DNA of 34,352 nucleotides from Thermoplasmatota archaeon (GTDB lineage Archaea; Thermoplasmatota; Penumbrarchaeia; Penumbrarchaeales; Penumbrarchaeaceae). The translations under genes were made by a program, and so were the position numbers. The notes under the pieces are model-generated. The model did no database searches. It saw nothing but the letters and a program-made list of their open reading frames with translations, and was not told the DNA's origin. Location of the stretch: positions 1 through 34,352 of the forward strand of contig JAFGLL010000096.1 of the NCBI GenBank assembly GCA_016928095.1. The letters are read 5' to 3'. Shown here piece by piece: positions 6,495-14,716 of this stretch. Each line of letters begins with the position of its first letter. The first letter of the stretch is position 1.

Positions 6495-6610
6495 CTTTCG
6501 GGAGACCTCTTCGAAGGATAAGAACGGAATTCCGCTTTCATATGCAAGTGATCTTCGCTTCCCATTTCCCCTCTTCACACATCCATCCGCAAATACCTGA
6601 AAATAGATGT

Positions 6611-7720
6611 TCAGCTCATGATATCGTTCACGATCTCCTTGATTCCTTTCTCACAAAACCCGGCCAACTCTCTGATCCTGGACATGTCACCTGCCTGCAA
6701 CCTGATATCCCTGTCCCTGAAAAAATCGCTTCTCAGGTTGAAACGATATTCCGCGTCATCCGAGATGAATTTGAAGGTCGATCCTTTCAAGTAGTTCAGG
6801 TTGTTCTTCACCAGAAAATCGTCTATGATGTAATGTTCAGAACGATCTCCCAGGATGTCGCTTTTCGAGATCTCCATCGGATCATCCATTCTGATCCTGT
6901 TTCCCTTTATCCTGTTGATCCTCACACCGAAGTGGTCGAAACAATGAAGCAGGAATGACAGGATGGACATGCTCCTTCCGGACCCGATATTGTAAACCTT
7001 TCCGGGAATTCCTTTCTCCCCCAGCGCAATGTAGTATCTCACGATATCATCCACATGCGACCAATCCCGAAAATTGAAAATGTTCCCGACATCCATGTCC
7101 GAATTGGACAGAACACAACCTTTCACATGATCGGCTATCCTGGAAGTTACAAAATCGGGACCCCTTCCGGGGCCTTCGACGTTGTAGCTCCTTGCACAGA
7201 CACCATCGATACCGGGATATCCGAGAACAAGGTACTCACCCATCACCTTGGATGTGGCATAAGGGCTCATGGGCCTCAGCGGATCCCCTTCCCTCGAGGG
7301 GATCTCCGGTAACCTTGAAGGTTCTGTGATATGACCGAGGTCCACTCTCATCTCCTCGAACTGATCAAGGGAGACAAGAGGCTCCCCATATTCCTCCGAA
7401 GATCCGGAGAAAACGACCCTTGTCCCCTCTTCGAGCGGACCAAGAAGGTTCAGTGTTCCGTTCACGTTCACATCATATGTGAGGCGTGGTTCCCTGAAAC
7501 TCAACCCAACGGATGATATCGCAGCAAAATGATACACCAGATCGGGCGATATCTCTTTCAGGACCCCCTTGAGCCAGTCCCTGTCAAGGATACTACCCCT
7601 GATATCGACACATTGACCTTCCCTGAGCCCCAGACCAAGAACATCGTGTTTGGAGGAACTCAGGGTCCGATGGAGTCTGCTTCCTATGAAACCATCCGCT
7701 CCGGTGATCAGGATCCTCAT
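6611..7720 (-). CDS. rmd: GDP-4-keto-6-deoxy-D-mannose reductase (Rmd-type SDR)
   Basis: This is an extended short-chain dehydrogenase with [16 protein letters not shown] at the N-terminus (GxxGxxG) and the catalytic pair in [12 protein letters not shown]. Paired with Gmd it should reduce GDP-4-keto-6-deoxymannose to GDP-D-rhamnose; a GDP-fucose-type or related epimerase cannot be excluded. The frame opens at 7783, but ATG at 7720 is correct: it overlaps the gmd stop as ATGA and begins at the nucleotide-binding strand. At 369 aa it is longer than usual (about 300). The extra length is an insertion of about 45 residues around 265-315 (from [12 protein letters not shown] to [10 protein letters not shown]), before the conserved end [13 protein letters not shown]. 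Confidence 0.8.
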   Translation of the reverse strand: MRILITGADGFIGSRLHRTLSSSKHDVLGLGLREGQCVDIRGSILDRDWLKGVLKEISPDLVYHFAAISSVGLSFREPRLTYDVNVNGTLNLLGPLEEGTRVVFSGSSEEYGEPLVSLDQFEEMRVDLGHITEPSRLPEIPSREGDPLRPMSPYATSKVMGEYLVLGYPGIDGVCARSYNVEGPGRGPDFVTSRIADHVKGCVLSNSDMDVGNIFNFRDWSHVDDIVRYYIALGEKGIPGKVYNIGSGRSMSILSFLLHCFDHFGVRINRIKGNRIRMDDPMEISKSDILGDRSEHYIIDDFLVKNNLNYLKGSTFKFISDDAEYRFNLRSDFFRDRDIRLQAGDMSRIRELAGFCEKGIKEIVNDIMS

Positions 7721-8730
7721 TGTTCCAGCTCCGCTTTCATCATCTTCCGAACAAGTGTCCGAAAATCGGTCTTGGGTTCCCATCCAAGCTCTTTTTTGGC
7801 CTTGGAGGGGTCACCCCTCAGATGGTCGACCTCGGACGGTCTGAAGTACTTCGGATCTATTTTTACGAGAACATTTCCATTGGGATCGATACCCACCTCT
7901 TTCAAACCCTCTCCCTCCCATGTTATCTCGATACCCGCCTCCCTGAACGCTATCTCCACGAACTCCCTTACGGAATGTGTTTCATTTGTCGAGATAACAT
8001 AATCATCCGCTTCATCTTGCTGGAGCATGAGCCACATCGCTTCCACGTAATCGGGGGCATAACCCCAGTCCCTTTTTGCATTTATGTTACCCAGAGACAA
8101 TATTTTCATCTTTCCATCCAATATGTCCTTGATGGATAGGGTTATTTTCCTTGTTACGAAATTCTCACCTCTCCTTGGCGATTCATGATTGAACAGGATG
8201 CCGTTGGAGTTGAACATCCCGTATGCTTCCCGGTAGTTCTTCGCGATCCAGAACGAATAAAGTTTTGCCACTCCATAGGGACTTCTGGGATGAAAGGGAG
8301 TGTTTTCCGTTTGCGGGATCTCCTTCACCTCACCGTACAGCTCGCTGGTACACGCATTGTATATCCTTGTCCGCTCCACAAGTCCCAGCAGACGTACCGC
8401 TTCCAGTATCCTCAATGTACCCAACCCATCGGTATTGGCCGTGTACTCGGGGACATCGAATGATATCTGCACATGGGATTGGGCCGCAAGATGGTATATC
8501 TCATCCGGCTCGATCGTCTTTATTATTCTGATCAGGTTCGATGAATCTGTCATATCGCCATAATGCAGGATGAAATCCTCATTGCTCCTGAGATGGTCTA
8601 TCCTCTTCCTGTTGAAACTGGATGACCTCCTCACGAGACCATGCACCCGGTATCCCTTTTCAAGAAGTAATTCTGATAGATAGGACCCATCCTGACCGGT
8701 GACGCCTGTTATCAATGCGGTTCTGTTCAT
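7717..8730 (-). CDS. gmd: GDP-mannose 4,6-dehydratase
   Basis: This is a near-complete match to the Gmd family: [20 protein letters not shown] with the NADP-binding glycines, [46 protein letters not shown] and [12 protein letters not shown] (catalytic Ser/Glu and Tyr-x3-Lys). [17 protein letters not shown] and [15 protein letters not shown] follow. It converts GDP-mannose to GDP-4-keto-6-deoxymannose for surface glycans. A GTG at 8739 opens the frame, but ATG at 8730 with GGAG eight bases upstream is the better start; the protein is then 337 aa. The next gene, rmd, overlaps by ATGA, which fits a two-step pathway to GDP-rhamnose. Confidence 0.95.
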   Translation of the reverse strand: MNRTALITGVTGQDGSYLSELLLEKGYRVHGLVRRSSSFNRKRIDHLRSNEDFILHYGDMTDSSNLIRIIKTIEPDEIYHLAAQSHVQISFDVPEYTANTDGLGTLRILEAVRLLGLVERTRIYNACTSELYGEVKEIPQTENTPFHPRSPYGVAKLYSFWIAKNYREAYGMFNSNGILFNHESPRRGENFVTRKITLSIKDILDGKMKILSLGNINAKRDWGYAPDYVEAMWLMLQQDEADDYVISTNETHSVREFVEIAFREAGIEITWEGEGLKEVGIDPNGNVLVKIDPKYFRPSEVDHLRGDPSKAKKELGWEPKTDFRTLVRKMMKAELEQ

Positions 8731-8762
8731 GTTCAGCACTCCGGATCATCATCTTTTATTTT

Positions 8763-8775
8763 ACTTAATAAGTAC
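8763..8775 (-). promoter_or_regulatory. Palindromic TATA-type promoter of gmd-rmd
   Basis: The minus strand reads TACTTATTAAGTA, a perfect 13-base odd palindrome, 33-45 bases before the gmd ATG, followed by A-rich sequence. The same CTTAATAAGT on the plus strand occurs at the promoter of the J-domain gene (31232-31241). It is most simply a TATA box. The symmetry may also allow repressor binding. Confidence 0.5.
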
Positions 8776-9556
8776 ATAGCAACATCTGGGAACGATGCCC
8801 CTTCCATCACAGGATATGGCCCTCAGTTCAGAAACACCGCTGATGGACTGTGAATATCATGAAACCCGGACATTGGTCTATTCTGCTCTATTTCCCAAAA
8901 ACATCTATCCTTCTTATTTAAACATTCATCTGACCGATATGAAAAGGAAAGGGGATCTTGATCATATCCATTAAAAAAGGGTATATTTAAAGGGCTGTTC
9001 AATTCCATTCATGATACTGCCCATGCACGAACGTAATCATGCGGAGAATTCGAATATGACCCCGGGGCGGGTGGGTGGGATTGGAAAATATGAAGATCTT
9101 GCCATATCAGCTTCCGACCTTCATCTCCCGCGCGATCTCCCGACCCAGAGCGAATTCCTCCTTCTCTGGGCGACCGTGGTGGCGAACCTGGGTCCAGGTG
9201 GATGGTGCGGGTCCGAGAACAATGTACATGACCAGGACTGGGTACGATGCCCCTCCCTTCATAGACCGTCAGTATCTCCGTTAAGCAGCACCGCTCATTA
9301 TAATGATCCTCACGTGATCGATCCCTTATCCGGAGTGTATGGCGGTCCACTCTGATAATTGTTATTCCCGGTCGATATTCGATCAATCATTCGAGGGCAG
9401 AGGAGTTCCAATAACAGAGGATTTTGCTTGATTGTCCAATGACATATGGAATGAACTCCTGAATGGAAATATTGGACCCGATCATGGAACTACCATTTCG
9501 CAGGTATGATACATGATACAGTATGAACTCAGTCGTTCCATTGCCCATGTCAACCA
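8776..9556. other. Intergenic stretch with an orphan promoter and inverted repeats
   Basis: A strong plus-strand TATA box (GGGTATATTTAAAGGG, 8979-8994) sits about 25 bases before an ATG at 9011, ideal for a leaderless transcript. The frame that follows (9011-9355, 114 aa) is proline/histidine-rich, has no recognisable motif and competes with equally long frames on both strands. I do not call it a gene. Further on, AGGAGTTC (9401-9408)/GAACTCCT (9453-9460) and CCAATA (9408-9413)/TATTGG (9470-9475) can pair. The region could hold a small RNA or a decayed gene. Confidence 0.4.
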
Positions 9557-9739
9557 TCAGGTCAGATGACCGCTGGAACTTATCGATGCTTCGATCAGCG
9601 TCCTGCTCTGATCGATCAGGTCCGAGATGGCCTCGTCCCTGGTCTTCCCGGTCCCGGTGGTCCCCAATTCGGGGCAGGAGATGATGATCAGATCCCCTCT
9701 CGTTTCGGTTCGCGTGCTGAGATCGAGAATGACCCGCAT
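9557..9739 (-). CDS. Orphan HicB-like small protein
   Basis: The 60-residue product MRVILDLSTRTETRGDLIII followed by SCPELGTTGTGKTRDEAISDLIDQ matches the HicB antitoxin core: a beta-strand pair, CPELG, then GxTxxEA and a helix. It lacks the C-terminal DNA-binding domain of longer HicB proteins, and no HicA toxin gene is adjacent. ATG at 9739 is preferred over ATG at 9757, because a TATA element (complement of 9764-9772) lies 25-33 bases upstream, as for a leaderless message. It may be a solo regulator rather than part of a toxin-antitoxin pair. Confidence 0.6.
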   Translation of the reverse strand: MRVILDLSTRTETRGDLIIISCPELGTTGTGKTRDEAISDLIDQSRTLIEASISSSGHLT

Positions 9740-9763
9740 CGATATGTAACAGTCCATTTGAAG

Positions 9764-9772
9764 TAAATAAAA
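9764..9772 (-). promoter_or_regulatory. TATA box of the HicB-like gene
   Basis: The minus strand reads TTTTATTTA, 25-33 bases before the ATG at 9739. No Shine-Dalgarno sequence is seen, so a leaderless transcript is likely. Confidence 0.45.
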
Positions 9773-9835
9773 CCTATCAATAGAATATCGTTCATGGAAA
9801 TTGGTCCATCCGCGGTTCGACCATTGACAGCTGGG

Positions 9836-10174
9836 TCAAACCCTGCCGAAATCGTCCTGGTACCTTATGATATCGTCCTCTCCCAGATAGTCCCCTAGCT
9901 GGACCTCGATCATCCTTAGCACTGTCCCGCCCGGGTTCGCCACCCGGTGTTTCTGACCGACCCCTATCTCCACGACGTCACCCCTGAAAAACCGTTTCTC
10001 GTGACCGTCCAGGGTGACATCCGCTTCCCCGTGAACGATCACCCACCTCTCGGACCTGCGGGCGTGTGATTGATAGCTCAGCCTCTTTCCGGGCAAGACC
10101 TCGATGACCTTCACCTTGCAGTCGTCGCCTTCATCAACAACAGTGAAAACGCCCCATGGCCTGTCTTCCGTCAT
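9836..10174 (-). CDS. Mannose-6-phosphate isomerase-type cupin (stand-alone ManC C-terminal domain)
   Basis: The 112-residue single-cupin protein carries the type II phosphomannose isomerase signature: RPWGVFTVVDEGDDCKVKVI, PGKRLSYQSHARRSERWVIV, GEADVTLDG, GQKHRVANPG and EVQLGDYLGEDDIIRYQDDF. It corresponds to the C-terminal isomerase domain of bifunctional ManC/AlgA proteins, without the guanylyltransferase half. It should interconvert fructose-6-phosphate and mannose-6-phosphate, feeding GDP-mannose to gmd/rmd. A TATA element (complement of 10204-10213) lies about 30-39 bases before the ATG. The gene is a divergent neighbour of metK. Confidence 0.85.
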   Translation of the reverse strand: MTEDRPWGVFTVVDEGDDCKVKVIEVLPGKRLSYQSHARRSERWVIVHGEADVTLDGHEKRFFRGDVVEIGVGQKHRVANPGGTVLRMIEVQLGDYLGEDDIIRYQDDFGRV

Positions 10175-10203
10175 CTATATCCGACCGCCAGATGCATATG
10201 CTT

Positions 10204-10213
10204 CTATTTTAGT
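10204..10213 (-). promoter_or_regulatory. TATA box of the cupin gene
   Basis: The minus strand reads ACTAAAATAG about 30-39 bases upstream of the cupin ATG at 10174. No ribosome-binding sequence is obvious. Confidence 0.4.
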
Positions 10214-10270
10214 TATTCCGGTCCCTGTACGGACAGATCGTCGTCGGTCCTTGACGATATTCGAACCATA

Positions 10271-10305
10271 AGAGGACAAAATCCTCTAAAAACCGAAAAA
10301 TAAAT
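10271..10305 (+). promoter_or_regulatory. metK promoter with upstream hairpin/operator
   Basis: A perfect inverted repeat, AGAGGA (10271-10276) / TCCTCT (10282-10287), abuts an A-rich BRE/TATA region (CCGAAAAATAAAT, 10293-10305) located 25-36 bases before the metK ATG. The TATA spacing implies a leaderless or very short-leader mRNA. The inverted repeat sits where an archaeal regulator would touch TBP/TFB. The regulator is unknown. Confidence 0.5.
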
Positions 10306-10328
10306 CTATACCCCACCCATCATAGGGC

Positions 10329-11501
10329 ATGCCAAGGAAGAAGCAGTACAGGTTCACGTCGGAGTCGGTCACTGAGGGGCACCCGGATAAAATGGCCGAC
10401 CAGATATCGGATGCTGTTCTGGATTCCCTGCTCTCGCAGGACCCCCTGTCGAGGGTCGCCTGCGAGACGCTGCTGACAACCGGGATGGCCCTGGTGGCAG
10501 GAGAGATAACGACCAAGGGCTATGTTGATGTCCCTGGCGTTGTCAAGGAGACGGTGAAGGGGATCGGATACGATAGTTCCAGCCTCGGGTTCGACCACAG
10601 ATCCTGCGCGGTCCTGACATACATCCACAACCAGTCCCCCGATATCGCGAAGGGGGTCGACCGCGACAACGCACACAGGTTGGAGCAGGGGGCCGGGGAC
10701 CAGGGTCTCATGTTCGGATACGCCAACGATGAAACGCCCGAGCTCATGCCAATGCCGATCGCTCTCGCTCACCGGGTCACCATGAAACTGGCGGAGGTCA
10801 GGAAGAAGAAGGTCCTGAAATATCTCGGGCCCGACGGGAAATCGCAGATCACGGTGGACTATATCGATGACATTCCATCAAAGGTCTCCGCGGTGGTGGT
10901 GGCCTCCCAGCATCGTGAAGGTATAGATCACGACACCATCAAGCAGGACCTCATCAAGAAGGTCGTCATGGAAGCGATACCGAAAGATATGCTGTCCTCC
11001 GAGACAATGTTCCATGTCAACGAGACGGGAGCGTTCGTGTTCGGAGGCCCCGCCGCGGATACCGGTCTCACCGGACGAAAGATAATCGTGGACACCTACG
11101 GAGGGGTGGGCTCCCACGGAGGAGGTGCGTTCTCCGGGAAGGACCCGTCCAAGGTGGACCGTTCCGGTTCATACTATGCGAGGTACATCGCGAAGAACCT
11201 GGTCAAGGCAGGCCTTGCAAGGAAGGTGGAGGTCCAGATCGCTTATGCCATCGGGGTTGCCGAGCCGGTCTCGGTGATGGTCGATGCCTACGGGACGAAC
11301 GCTGTACCGGAAGAGGACATCGAAGGCCTCGTCCTGAAGAACTTCGACATGAGGCCAGCAGCCATCATTGATCAGCTTGACCTTCTCAGGCCCATCTACA
11401 GGAAGACGGCTGCCTACGGGCACTTCGGAAGGGAGCTGCCCGAGTTCACCTGGGAGAGAACGGACATGGCATCCCAGCTCCGGGATGAGGCAGGGTTGTG
11501 A
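10329..11501 (+). CDS. metK: S-adenosylmethionine synthetase, bacterial type
   Basis: The enzyme makes S-adenosylmethionine from methionine and ATP. The sequence is of the bacterial/eukaryotic MetK family, not the divergent archaeal MAT family. It has [20 protein letters not shown] with the catalytic His at 18 and Asp at 20, then [33 protein letters not shown] and [20 protein letters not shown]. Length (390 aa) is normal. The ATG at 10329 fits the TATA position. ahcY begins four bases after the stop, so the pair forms a SAM-use/recycling operon. Presence of this type in an archaeon suggests acquisition from bacteria; the call itself is firm. Confidence 0.95.
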   Translation: MPRKKQYRFTSESVTEGHPDKMADQISDAVLDSLLSQDPLSRVACETLLTTGMALVAGEITTKGYVDVPGVVKETVKGIGYDSSSLGFDHRSCAVLTYIHNQSPDIAKGVDRDNAHRLEQGAGDQGLMFGYANDETPELMPMPIALAHRVTMKLAEVRKKKVLKYLGPDGKSQITVDYIDDIPSKVSAVVVASQHREGIDHDTIKQDLIKKVVMEAIPKDMLSSETMFHVNETGAFVFGGPAADTGLTGRKIIVDTYGGVGSHGGGAFSGKDPSKVDRSGSYYARYIAKNLVKAGLARKVEVQIAYAIGVAEPVSVMVDAYGTNAVPEEDIEGLVLKNFDMRPAAIIDQLDLLRPIYRKTAAYGHFGRELPEFTWERTDMASQLRDEAGL

Positions 11502-11505
11502 CCAT

Positions 11506-12786
11506 ATGACCTACTGGGAGTTCAATGACCTGCCCGAAGGGGATTACAACGATCTTCTCCGGAGGGGAAAGGACCGCCTGCAGTGGGCACGGACCCACAT
11601 GCCGGTCCTGAACGTGCTCGGGAAGGAGATCTCCGACCGCGGGGCCCTATCCACCATGAAGATCTCAATGGCGCTCCATACCGAAGCGAAAACGGGTATA
11701 CTGGCGCAGACGTTGGCCCGATGCGGGGCAGAAGTCCGCCTCGCTTCCTGCAACCCTCTTTCCACGGACGATCCCGTCGCCCTTGCTCTTCAGCACGAGG
11801 ATGTGTCCCCCGGAAAATTGGAGGTCAGGGCGAGATACGGAGGATCGAACGAGAGGTACTACGAGGCCCTGAACTGGGCACTCGACATCGGTCCCCATAT
11901 CGTCATAGACGACGGAGGGGACCTCGTCAAGCTCCTCCATACCGACAGGAAGGAACTCATCGAAAACGTACTGGGAGGCTGCGAGGAGACGACAACAGGG
12001 ATCATAAGGTTGAGGGCACTCCAGAACGAGGGTAAGCTCAGGTTCCCCGTGATGGATGTCAACGACTGCGACATGAAGCATCTCTTCGATAACCGCTACG
12101 GTACGGGACAGTCGACCATCGACGGCGTATTGAACGCGACGAACCTCACCATAGCGGGGATGCGGGTCGTGGTGGCTGGATACGGATGGTGCGGAAAGGG
12201 TGTCGCAATGAGGCTCAAGGGAATGGGAGCAAACGTAACCGTGTCCGAAGTGGACCCGGTGAAGGGGGTGGAAGCGGCAATGGACGGATTCCGCGTCCTG
12301 CCGCTGGAAAAGGCAGCGAATGAGGCGAACATGGTGATCACCGTAACCGGCTGCAGGAATGTTGTCTCCGCCGATATCATCGACCTGCTTCCTGACGGCT
12401 GCGTGCTGGCGAACTCCGGCCACTTCGATAACGAGATAGATGTCGCCCACCTCCGCTCCTTCCCATCGTTCAGGGCCAGGGAGCATGTTACCGGGTACAG
12501 GATGGGTGACAGGACACTGTACCTCCTGTCGGAAGGACGGCTCGTTAACCTCGCCTCGGGTCAGGGCCACCCTGTAGAGATAATGGACATGTCATTCGCG
12601 ATCCAGGCCGCAGGTGCCGAATATATATCCGCCAACGGGAAGGGCCTCCCTCCCGAGGTGATCCCCTTCCCTCCGGAGCTTGATAAGAAGATCGCCCGCC
12701 TCAAGCTTTTTAACATGGGATACTCTGTCTCGGAGCTGTCGGAGGAACAGAGGATATACCTATCCAGCTGGCAGGAAGGGACCTGA
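11506..12786 (+). CDS. ahcY: S-adenosylhomocysteine hydrolase
   Basis: The enzyme splits S-adenosylhomocysteine to adenosine and homocysteine, removing the inhibitor formed by methyltransferases. Motifs: LHTEAKTGILAQTL near 53, HIVIDDGGDLV, GCEETTTGIIRL, FPVMDVNDCDMKHLFDNRYG, TGQSTIDGV, then the NAD site VVVAGYGWCGKGVAMRL near 222-238 and VLANSGHFDNEID. The frame extends upstream to 11368 inside metK, but ATG at 11506 (MTYWEFNDLPEG), four bases after the metK stop, is the sensible start and gives 426 aa, the length typical of archaeal enzymes. It is co-transcribed with metK. Confidence 0.95.
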   Translation: MTYWEFNDLPEGDYNDLLRRGKDRLQWARTHMPVLNVLGKEISDRGALSTMKISMALHTEAKTGILAQTLARCGAEVRLASCNPLSTDDPVALALQHEDVSPGKLEVRARYGGSNERYYEALNWALDIGPHIVIDDGGDLVKLLHTDRKELIENVLGGCEETTTGIIRLRALQNEGKLRFPVMDVNDCDMKHLFDNRYGTGQSTIDGVLNATNLTIAGMRVVVAGYGWCGKGVAMRLKGMGANVTVSEVDPVKGVEAAMDGFRVLPLEKAANEANMVITVTGCRNVVSADIIDLLPDGCVLANSGHFDNEIDVAHLRSFPSFRAREHVTGYRMGDRTLYLLSEGRLVNLASGQGHPVEIMDMSFAIQAAGAEYISANGKGLPPEVIPFPPELDKKIARLKLFNMGYSVSELSEEQRIYLSSWQEGT

Positions 12787-12818
12787 TCCCATAGGCCGCT
12801 ATACAACCCCTCAACGGG

Positions 12819-12828
12819 ATAATTATTT
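12819..12828 (+). promoter_or_regulatory. TATA box of nmd3
   Basis: ATAATTATTT lies 27-36 bases before the nmd3 ATG at 12855, so transcription should begin at or very close to the start codon. Confidence 0.45.
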
Positions 12829-12854
12829 CTAGGGTGGACAACTAATCCCCCTGG

Positions 12855-13871
12855 ATGCTTTGCTTAAAATGCGGCCAGCGGGAGCAGTTCGCAGACAATC
12901 TCTGCGAGGAATGTTTCCGAGCGAGCGTTCAACCCATCTCTCTGCCTCCGGTGATACACGGGAATGTGTGCAGGACATGCTTCAGGCTGCAGAAGGGCAG
13001 GTCATGGCTGGAGATCGAAGCATCGATCGAGGATGCAGCCGTCCACCTTGCAAAGCTTAATATCGGGATATCCGGCGATGCCCAGAACCCCAGGGTCGAG
13101 CTCTCGGTCGACCTTCAGGACAGTTCCGTTTTCAGGATCTCGGGAAAGGCCAGCTCTGTCTTCAAGGGAGTGATCGTGGAACAGACCCTGTCAACGGAGG
13201 TCAGGTTCCATCTTCAGTCCTGCCCGTTCTGTTCCAGGCAGAGAGGTAACTATTTCGAGGCGGTGATACAGCTTCGGGGCCTCGACACCCTGACGGAGAG
13301 ACAGATCGATGAGCTCCTGCAGAGGATCAGGGACGAGGTCTACTCGACCTCTCTGAAGGACCCCAGGACCTTCATAAGCAACGAGGTGAAGGTCAGGGGG
13401 GGACACGACCTTTACATGGGAGAGAACTCACACGCCCGTCAACTGGCCCAGAAACTGCATGACGAGTATGGCGGGGAGTTCAAGTGGTCATCGTCCCTCT
13501 ACGGTAACAAGGACGGACGGGACATCTACAGGCATACCTATCTCGTGAGGCTCCCCGGATTCGTGGTCGGTGATTATCTGGTAAAAGAGAGCAATGCATA
13601 TCTCGTCACCAAGGTCTTCAAGAGGGTCCAGCTGAAGGAGCTCTCCACAAGGAGAGATATCACGGTCGATCTCCAGGATGCAATGTCCATGAGGATCTTC
13701 AAAGCCGAGCATGTCGAGGTGGAGCTGGTGGTCATCATGCAGACCGATAAGGAGGTGCAGTTGCTCCATCCCACGACAATGAGACCGGTGGACCTGCTGA
13801 AACCGGAACCTGTAACGTTCGGGGAGAAGGCCAGATGCGTTTATATTGAAGACGAGCTGTATCTTGTCTAG
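12855..13871 (+). CDS. nmd3: NMD3-family ribosome-associated protein
   Basis: Archaeal NMD3 homologues are related to the eukaryotic 60S export adaptor and probably act in large-subunit maturation. The N-terminus carries zinc-binding pairs at C3/C6, C17/C20, C39/C42 and C123/C126 (CLKC, CEEC, CRTC, CPFC). The alpha/beta core follows, with the conserved block RGGHDLYMGENSHARQLAQK and EFKWSSSLYGNKDGRDIYRH, and a C-terminal beta-rich domain. At 338 aa it has normal archaeal length, without the eukaryotic export tail. Its stop codon overlaps the stop of the convergent pilin-like gene within CTAG. Confidence 0.92.
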   Translation: MLCLKCGQREQFADNLCEECFRASVQPISLPPVIHGNVCRTCFRLQKGRSWLEIEASIEDAAVHLAKLNIGISGDAQNPRVELSVDLQDSSVFRISGKASSVFKGVIVEQTLSTEVRFHLQSCPFCSRQRGNYFEAVIQLRGLDTLTERQIDELLQRIRDEVYSTSLKDPRTFISNEVKVRGGHDLYMGENSHARQLAQKLHDEYGGEFKWSSSLYGNKDGRDIYRHTYLVRLPGFVVGDYLVKESNAYLVTKVFKRVQLKELSTRRDITVDLQDAMSMRIFKAEHVEVELVVIMQTDKEVQLLHPTTMRPVDLLKPEPVTFGEKARCVYIEDELYLV

Positions 13872-14716
13872 GTCATCGTTACCCTGAAGAACGTCATTTT
13901 CACGGAAAGTGAATCAACGTTGTATATTGTGATCGTGAAGGTCCCGGTGTTCGCGTCATAAACCGTTACATAGTCCCCGGGCGAGCTGAGCGATTCTTCG
14001 GACAACATATCATCGATCGTCTTCTGCCATACCTCTTCCTGTTCCGTATGGATCACAATGGTGATCGTCTGATCTTCAAGGGCGTAGTCCGATGATTCTT
14101 CAACAAGCAGTGAAGAGGAGATCATGTAGCTCCCGGCCCCACTGAAACCCACATCTGTCCCTTGTATGTTCTGAAGAAGGACATAGACCCTGAGGTTCTC
14201 CGATACCTCACCCTTATCCAACATGTCCACCATTATGTTGGGTGGCCCCTTCAGGACAGATGAGTCTCCCTGGTCCCTTATGATCGCCCCACCTTCAAGC
14301 AGTATGTCCTGGTCCTCGACGTAAAGGTTGTCGGAGCGATAGAGTATCGTACCCCTGCTCTGACCGTAAGTGAATCCCCCACCGGAAACGGACATCTGAC
14401 CCATCTCCTCCTCGATGGAGAGAGAGCCTGTCATCCTCCCGAACCCGAATACCGGCCCTCCTCTGGAACCAAGGGTCATCTTGGTCGTCATCGATGTACC
14501 AGGGTCGCCCCCCACCGATAATGTGTCAAGACCTGATTTTAGGTCCATGAAGGAATCCATCACATTGTTCAGGGTCTGAGCCTCGATATCCTTGCCCCAA
14601 GCTGGCATGTAGGTGGAAAATACCATACCCATGAATGATATTATGATGGCCGTTATCATTATCATGGATACGACATTGGTCACACCATCCGTTCTCTCTA
14701 CCCCTACCGACCTCAT
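13868..14716 (-). CDS. Pilin-like single-span surface protein (small partner 2)
   Basis: The 282-residue protein begins with a short charged stretch and one hydrophobic helix (about 12-36, GVTNVVSMIMITAIIISFMG), then a helical neck (AQTLNNVMDSFMDLKSGLDT) and a beta-rich exterior with many Gly/Ser/Asp. This is the layout of archaeal type IV pilin-like or pseudopilin proteins, although no textbook prepilin cleavage motif with an invariant Gln is seen. Its ATG overlaps the previous stop as ATGA, making it the last gene of the giant-protein operon. It looks paralogous to the gene just upstream. A minor subunit or membrane anchor role is inferred. Confidence 0.65.
   Translation of the reverse strand: MRSVGVERTDGVTNVVSMIMITAIIISFMGMVFSTYMPAWGKDIEAQTLNNVMDSFMDLKSGLDTLSVGGDPGTSMTTKMTLGSRGGPVFGFGRMTGSLSIEEEMGQMSVSGGGFTYGQSRGTILYRSDNLYVEDQDILLEGGAIIRDQGDSSVLKGPPNIMVDMLDKGEVSENLRVYVLLQNIQGTDVGFSGAGSYMISSSLLVEESSDYALEDQTITIVIHTEQEEVWQKTIDDMLSEESLSSPGDYVTVYDANTGTFTITIYNVDSLSVKMTFFRVTMT

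Noticed and set aside
9009-9386. Minus-strand 125-codon frame and plus-strand 114-codon frame in the intergenic region
   Set aside because: Both are low-complexity, mutually overlapping and lack recognisable domains; only the TATA box there is kept as an observation.
11665-12570. Long 301-codon minus-strand frame inside ahcY
   Set aside because: The plus strand encodes a clear S-adenosylhomocysteine hydrolase; the His/Val-rich antisense product is a composition artefact.
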